Shown in pieces: positions 8,299 through 11,207 of a stretch of 11,207 nt of DNA (its first letter is position 1; every line of letters begins with the position of its first letter). Made by a program: the position numbers and the translations under genes. Origin of the DNA: an uncultured Moraxella sp. (GTDB lineage Bacteria; Pseudomonadota; Gammaproteobacteria; Pseudomonadales; Moraxellaceae); contig CAKMOY010000093.1 in NCBI GenBank assembly GCA_927911235.1, positions 1 through 11,207 of the forward strand, in the 5' to 3' direction. A model generated the notes under the pieces. It saw nothing but the letters and a program-made list of their open reading frames with translations. It was not told the origin of the DNA and ran no database searches.

Positions 8299-8784
8299 AT
8301 GACAACTATCGCTAAAGACAGCGTTGTATATTTTAACTACACCCTAAAAGATGACGAAGGCAACGTACTTGACCAATCTCAAGGACAACCTTTGGCATAC
8401 CTACATGGCTATGGCAATATCATTCCGGGGCTTGAAAAGCAACTACTTAACAAAAAAGTAGGTGACAAATTTACTACAAGCATCGCCCCAGAAGAAGCCT
8501 ACGGCGAGTACAGCGATGAATATGTACAAGAAGTGCCAAAAGCCAACTTTCAAGGCGTGGATAACATTGAAGCAGGTATGCAGTTCCAATCACAAACTGA
8601 TGACGGTCATGTCATGCTAGTAACTGTGCGTGATGTACAAGATGACATCGTGATTGTTGATGCCAACCACCCACTAGCAGGTAAAACTTTGCATTTTGAT
8701 GTAGAAGTCGTAGAAATTCGTGAAGCGACTGCCGAAGAATTGGCACACGGTCATGTACACGGTGCTGGCGGTCATCACCACTAA
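8299..8784 (+). CDS. slyD: FKBP-type peptidyl-prolyl isomerase SlyD
   Basis: SlyD is a cytosolic prolyl isomerase and chaperone that also binds nickel and other metals through a His-rich tail, helping hydrogenase and urease maturation in some bacteria. The 161-residue protein shows the FKBP half-domain VVYFNYTLKDDEGNVLDQS, the GYGNIIPGLEKQL loop, PEEAYGEY, the inserted chaperone flap (about residues 70-125), and the return strand LHFDVEVVEIREAT. The tail HGHVHGAGGHHH is a short metal-binding version compared with E. coli. The AAGGA ribosome binding site (8286-8290) is 8 bases from the ATG. It ends at a shared terminator with the convergent downstream gene. No nickel enzyme genes are in view. 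Confidence 0.95.
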   Translation: MTTIAKDSVVYFNYTLKDDEGNVLDQSQGQPLAYLHGYGNIIPGLEKQLLNKKVGDKFTTSIAPEEAYGEYSDEYVQEVPKANFQGVDNIEAGMQFQSQTDDGHVMLVTVRDVQDDIVIVDANHPLAGKTLHFDVEVVEIREATAEELAHGHVHGAGGHHH

Positions 8785-8804
8785 TTTTATCAAATTTGAT
8801 AAAT

Positions 8805-8834
8805 AAAAAAGAACGTATCATTGCGTTCTTTTTT
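8805..8834. terminator. Bidirectional terminator after slyD
   Basis: An 11-base inverted repeat AAAAAAGAACG (8805-8815) and CGTTCTTTTTT (8824-8834) with an 8-base loop, flanked by T-runs in both directions. It sits between convergent slyD and the 162-residue gene. A perfect 18-base palindrome TTTATCAAATTTGATAAA (8786-8803) immediately precedes it. Confidence 0.8.
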
Positions 8835-8846
8835 TGTTTGTAAGGC

Positions 8847-9335
8847 TTATAAAATATGCTCTTCCCAATAATCTTGCACCGCTTTATCACTGGCATACAC
8901 CTTTGCTACAATCGCATCGGCAGGGGCATTATTTACTTTTTTTACCAATTCCACCCACAACTCTGGCGTACCCAATTCCAAAATCACGTTAAACAACGGA
9001 TTTAAATCTCGTTGTAACAACGACTGGTCAATCATATAACACGCAAACAAACAGCTTTTTGGCTCTTTGTCCGCCAATGCACGATACGCCATACCATCAA
9101 GCAACACAGGCACCGTGATTTTAAACGCAGGTAACACTTGCATAGCAAGGTGTGCGGTATTTGGCAATTTTACCAAAGCGATAAATTCATTAATCAGATT
9201 TTCATAATACGCCTTGTCATCAGATGATAACTGTTTTTTTTGTTGGTCTTCCACCAGTTTTGCGATACGCACAGGGTCAATCAAATCATTTAATTTTAAA
9301 AATTGTTGTTGGGCAGGGGAGAGCGTTAGGGTCAT
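8847..9335 (-). CDS. Unrecognised 162-residue protein
   Basis: I do not recognise the family. The frame is long, uninterrupted and has coding-like composition similar to its neighbours. The protein appears soluble and largely helical, with no signal peptide or membrane segment. Noticeable parts are an N-terminal LSPAQQQFLKLNDL, a Lys/Gln-rich stretch near residue 30, a hydrophobic middle (LPAFKITVPVLLDGMAYRAL), CLFACYMIDQ with two cysteines, and an acidic Trp-containing C-terminus DYWEEHIL. The ATG at 9335 is the first in frame after the tRNA-Asn terminator; no good ribosome binding site is visible. It is convergent with slyD and shares its terminator. Being a standalone Moraxellaceae-type conserved hypothetical is a guess. 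Confidence 0.75.
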   Translation of the reverse strand: MTLTLSPAQQQFLKLNDLIDPVRIAKLVEDQQKKQLSSDDKAYYENLINEFIALVKLPNTAHLAMQVLPAFKITVPVLLDGMAYRALADKEPKSCLFACYMIDQSLLQRDLNPLFNVILELGTPELWVELVKKVNNAPADAIVAKVYASDKAVQDYWEEHIL

Positions 9336-9388
9336 GATGATTACTTTAAAAAAAAGGTTATTTTGTATGATGACTATTTATTTAGCCA

Positions 9389-9416
9389 CAAAAAAACCCA
9401 TTCAAAAGAATGGGTT
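9389..9416 (-). terminator. Terminator of the left tRNA-Asn
   Basis: AACCCATTC (9395-9403) and GAATGGGTT (9408-9416) form a perfect 9-base stem with an AAAA loop; on the minus strand it is followed by a run of eight T. It lies about 18 bases past the CCA end of the tRNA. Confidence 0.85.
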
Positions 9417-9433
9417 ATCATATATTGCTTGAT

Positions 9434-9509
9434 TGGCTCTCCAACCTGGGCTCGAACCAGGGACACATGGATTAACAGTCCATTGCTCTACCGACTGAGC
9501 TATTGGAGA
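9434..9509 (-). tRNA. tRNA-Asn (GTT), left copy
   Basis: A 76-nt cloverleaf read on the minus strand: acceptor TCTCCAA pairs with TTGGAGA, D-arm GCTC...GAGC, anticodon arm ATGGA-CTGTTAA-TCCAT with anticodon GTT at plus-strand 9474-9476, and T-arm CCTGG-TTCGAGC-CCAGG. G is the discriminator and CCA is encoded (9436-9434). It supplies Asn for AAC/AAU codons. It is identical to the copy at 9683-9758. Confidence 0.98.
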
Positions 9510-9534
9510 ATGGTTAATCAATCAAGTGGTGCAT

Positions 9535-9563
9535 ATAATACGGATTTTGAATGGCGTTGTCAA
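9535..9563 (-). promoter_or_regulatory. Promoter of the left tRNA-Asn
   Basis: A perfect -35 TTGACA (9563-9558), a 17-base spacer and TATTAT (9540-9535), 25 bases upstream of the mature tRNA 5' end. Confidence 0.85.
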
Positions 9564-9646
9564 ATGTTTTTTTAAAAAATTATCAAAAAAATGCAAAAAA
9601 ATCTTGTTGTCAAAAATTTGCCAAACAATGACGAAAAAAATGCAAC

Positions 9647-9677
9647 AAAAAAGCCCTTTTTCATCAAAAGGGCTTTT
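9647..9677 (-). terminator. Terminator of the right tRNA-Asn
   Basis: AAAAGCCCTTTT (9649-9660) and AAAAGGGCTTTT (9666-9677) form a 12-base stem with a 5-base loop, followed on the minus strand by a T-run. It lies 5 bases past the encoded CCA. Confidence 0.85.
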
Positions 9678-9682
9678 GTATA

Positions 9683-9758
9683 TGGCTCTCCAACCTGGGC
9701 TCGAACCAGGGACACATGGATTAACAGTCCATTGCTCTACCGACTGAGCTATTGGAGA
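9683..9758 (-). tRNA. tRNA-Asn (GTT), right copy
   Basis: Sequence identical over all 76 nt to the left copy, with anticodon GTT at plus-strand 9723-9725 and encoded CCA. Identity stops within two bases of the tRNA ends, so flanks differ and the copies are separate transcription units rather than a recent tandem duplication of a larger block. Confidence 0.98.
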
Positions 9759-9806
9759 ATAAAGCGGTAGAATTTGGTTAAACGAGCATTTCGTTTTGTG
9801 GTGCGT

Positions 9807-9834
9807 ATTTTAGCACAAAAATATCAGCTGTCAA
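9807..9834 (-). promoter_or_regulatory. Promoter of the right tRNA-Asn
   Basis: A perfect -35 TTGACA (9834-9829), a 16-base spacer and TAAAAT (9812-9807), giving a leader of about 40 bases before the tRNA. Confidence 0.8.
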
Positions 9835-9902
9835 GCGTTTTTGTTAAAAAAAATTTTAAAGTAGCCTAAATGTTTGATCTTTATCATAAATTTTTTATAA
9901 TT

Positions 9903-9931
9903 TTAACATAAATAAAAAGTTATGTTATAAT
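9903..9931 (+). promoter_or_regulatory. Thioesterase gene promoter with overlapping inverted repeat
   Basis: TTAACA (9903-9908), a 17-base spacer and an extended -10 TGTTATAAT ending at 9931. TAACATAA (9904-9911) and TTATGTTA (9920-9927) form 8-base inverted arms, 8 bases apart, overlapping both promoter boxes; this could be an operator but may be chance in AT-rich DNA. Confidence 0.65.
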
Positions 9932-9979
9932 AAGCGTTTTTTTATTGATAAATTTTTTAAAAATATAAAGGGTAGGGCT

Positions 9980-10495
9980 ATGCCAAACACATCTCGTATT
10001 GATTCAAAACCACAAGCTGTCCCCGTTCAGCATGAATTAACCATGTCTATTTTGATGACACCTAACTATGCCAACTTTACGGGCAATGTGCATGGGGGTG
10101 ATTTGCTAAGAATGCTTGACCAAGTGGCATATGCCTGTGCTAGCCGTTTTAGCGGTAAACACGTGGTTACGCTGTCGGTAGACCAAGTGATTTTTCGTGA
10201 GCCGATTCATGTGGGTGAGTTGGTAACGTTTTTGGCAAGTGTCAATTATGTGGGCAAAACGTCTATGGAAATCGGCATTCGTGTCCATGCCGAAAATATC
10301 CAAAACCGTACCATTCGCCACACCAATAGTTGCTATTTTACCATGGTTGCGGTTGATGACAATGGCAAACCGACAGCTGTACCAACTTTGGATATCCAAA
10401 CAGAAATACAAGCCAACCGTTTTAAAGCTGCCGAAGTGCGTAAAGCATATCGCATAAAACAAAGCGAATTGTCCAATACCGACTCAAAAAAATAA
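9980..10495 (+). CDS. Acyl-CoA thioesterase, hotdog fold, YciA/BACH type
   Basis: A cytosolic enzyme hydrolysing acyl-CoA to free acid and CoA. The 171-residue protein has a single hotdog domain with the family signature NFTGNVHGGDLLRMLDQVAY, in which Asn36, the HGG turn and Asp47 correspond to the active site helix, then HVVTLSVDQVIFREPIHVGE and the return strands NSCYFTMVAVD. Length is slightly above the 130-160 of YciA because of a 15-residue N-terminal and a charged C-terminal extension (KAYRIKQSELSN). A ribosome binding site AAGGG (9968-9972) lies 7 bases before the ATG. The chain-length preference cannot be read from sequence. An IS607-type element begins directly downstream and no terminator is visible between them. 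Confidence 0.92.
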   Translation: MPNTSRIDSKPQAVPVQHELTMSILMTPNYANFTGNVHGGDLLRMLDQVAYACASRFSGKHVVTLSVDQVIFREPIHVGELVTFLASVNYVGKTSMEIGIRVHAENIQNRTIRHTNSCYFTMVAVDDNGKPTAVPTLDIQTEIQANRFKAAEVRKAYRIKQSELSNTDSKK

Positions 10496-10524
10496 GTCAA
10501 ACCAAAAGGGCTTGAAACTGCTTC

Positions 10525-10553
10525 TTGAAATCTAACCAAATCTACTTTATAAT
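10525..10553 (+). promoter_or_regulatory. IS607-element left-end promoter
   Basis: TTGAAA (10525-10530), a 17-base spacer and a perfect TATAAT (10548-10553). The predicted start at about 10560 coincides with the A of the tnpA ATG, so the transcript may be leaderless. CTTGAAA occurs twice (10511-10517 and 10524-10530) in direct orientation 13 bases apart, as might be expected of transposase-binding repeats at an IS607 end. Confidence 0.6.
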
Positions 10554-10559
10554 ATCCAA

Positions 10560-10676
10560 ATGAACAGATTAATTAATATCAACGAAGCATCAAAACAACT
10601 TGGCGTATCTATCTCAACATTACGCAGATGGGACGAAAGTGGTGTACTTATTGCCCAAAGAACGCCAAGGTGCTAG
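10560..10676 (+). pseudogene. tnpA remnant: N-terminal MerR-like HTH of an IS607 serine recombinase
   Basis: The 38-codon frame reads MNRLININEASKQLGVSIST then LRRWDESGVLIAQRTPRC and a TAG. This matches the first 36 or so residues of IS607 TnpA, a MerR-like helix-turn-helix that normally continues P-G-G-H-R-R-Y and then a serine recombinase domain of about 150 residues. All of that is missing: the frame ends two bases before the tnpB ATG. The simplest reading is an internal deletion joining codon 36 to the extreme 3' end of tnpA, keeping the AGGTG ribosome binding site of tnpB (10668-10672). Confidence 0.8.
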
Positions 10677-10677
10677 A

Positions 10678-11207
10678 ATGACCCTAATACGTGGACACAT
10701 CATCGCCCTAGACCCAACGAATAAACAAGCAACCTACTTTGCAAAGGCTTGCGGTGTGGCTCGTCTTGCCTATAACTGGGCGTTAGCCGAATGGCAAAAC
10801 CAATACGAACAAGACAAAAAATACAGTGACGAATGTTTAGCAAATAGCATAGAAATTGATGAAACCAAACTTAACAAACCATCACAAGGCAAACTTAGAA
10901 AACAACTAAATAGCATAAAAAGACAACAATTCCCCTTTTATGCTCGAAGTAACCAAATGTAGCCCACAACTTGCCATCATGCAACTAGGAGACGCATTCA
11001 AACGCTTTTTTAAAGGTGAAAGCAAATACCCACAATTTAGAAAAAAAGGCGTAAATGACAGATTTAGCTTATCTAACGACCAATTTAAACTATTGACATC
11101 AATAACAAATCTTTATCAAAGTCCCTAATCTTGGACTTGTTAAAATGCGTGAAAACTTGCGTTTACAAGTAAATATTATCCGCCAAAATCTTTAAACAAG
11201 GCGAAAA
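10678..11207 (+). pseudogene. tnpB remnant (RNA-guided nuclease family), multiply frameshifted, 3' part outside
   Basis: The start reads MTLIRGHIIALDPTNKQATY then FAKACGVARLAYNWALAEWQ, the OrfB/TnpB N-terminal domain. At about 10936-10939 one T too many shifts FPF out of frame; the neighbouring frame continues MLEVTKCSPQLAIMQLGDAF and KYPQFRKKGVNDRFSLSNDQF, the usual order. Near 11091-11109 two more one-base changes are needed before IFIKVPNLGLVKMRENLRLQ, and another lies near 11170, after which LSAKIFKQGE follows. The RuvC catalytic residues would be further right. Four or so indels in 500 bases make this copy non-functional as read. Confidence 0.85.

Larger units (their letters stand above)
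10496..11207 (+). mobile_element. IS607-family element, decayed, right end outside the window
   Basis: The unit consists of a left-end region after the thioesterase stop, a truncated tnpA and a damaged tnpB in the order typical of IS607 elements. The left boundary is uncertain (somewhere in 10496-10550). IS607 elements use a serine recombinase (TnpA) and carry TnpB, an RNA-guided nuclease related to Cas12; the guide RNA would lie at the right end, beyond this window. With tnpA gutted, the copy cannot move by itself. Confidence 0.75.

Noticed and set aside
8786..8803. Perfect 18-base palindrome TTTATCAAATTTGATAAA as an operator.
   Set aside because: It lies just after the slyD stop and before the terminator, where no promoter is visible; most likely part of the AT-rich 3' region.
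9214..9747. Plus-strand frames over the tRNA region, e.g. products with GSPTWARTRDTWINSP or LQPGLEPGTHGLTVH.
   Set aside because: These peptides are the antisense of tRNA-Asn, a well-known source of false small proteins; both lie exactly on the cloverleafs.
10600..10677. Extended upstream start for tnpB inside the tnpA remnant.
   Set aside because: The added residues are an out-of-frame reading of the tnpA HTH; the ATG at 10678 has an AGGTG ribosome binding site and matches usual TnpB starts.

Overview
The window looks like a stretch of chromosome from an AT-rich gammaproteobacterium, most likely a Moraxellaceae member (Moraxella/Faucicola/Psychrobacter-like). This rests on overall protein resemblance, low GC and a cytosolic ElsL-like YkuD enzyme; no phylogenetic test was run. 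Most of it is ordinary housekeeping DNA, and I see no convincing new multi-gene system.

Layout. 1-188: probable divergent promoter region. 189-1515: coaBC (coenzyme A synthesis), read with two single-base frameshifts. 1516-1974: decayed DNA holding a TauE/SafE-like C-terminal scrap and a BrnA-antitoxin-like remnant under a near-consensus promoter. 1977-2326 (-): RNase P RNA. 2345-3103 (-): a 2[4Fe-4S] ferredoxin and coaD, so two CoA-pathway loci lie close together. 3279-4546 (+): smpB and cmoM overlapping by ATGA. 4610-5218 (-): nitroreductase-family protein. 5411-5911 (-): YkuD-domain L,D-carboxypeptidase/transpeptidase. 5986-7748 (-): glutamine-dependent nadE, read in three frames. 7948-8784 (+): a small membrane-anchored Cys-motif protein (one frameshift) and slyD. 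8847-9335 (-): an unrecognised 162-residue protein. 9434-9758 (-): two identical tRNA-Asn genes, each with its own promoter and terminator. 9980-10495 (+): YciA-like acyl-CoA thioesterase. 10496-11207 (+): the left part of an IS607-family element with a gutted tnpA and a multiply frameshifted tnpB, running off the window.

A cross-cutting observation is that many genes, including normally essential ones, are broken by one-base length changes, most of them in short homopolymers. This looks more like residual sequencing or assembly error than biology, though the nadE C-terminal lesion and the tnpA deletion look larger than that. A second one is an octamer, TTTGGCAA, that I count 16 times over both strands, in several reading frames and in intergenic DNA.

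Functionally the intact genes cover cofactor supply (CoaD; CoaBC and NadE if the frameshifts are artefacts), translation quality control and tRNA modification or supply (SmpB, CmoM, RNase P, tRNA-Asn), protein folding and metal handling (SlyD), and cell-wall recycling (YkuD protein).
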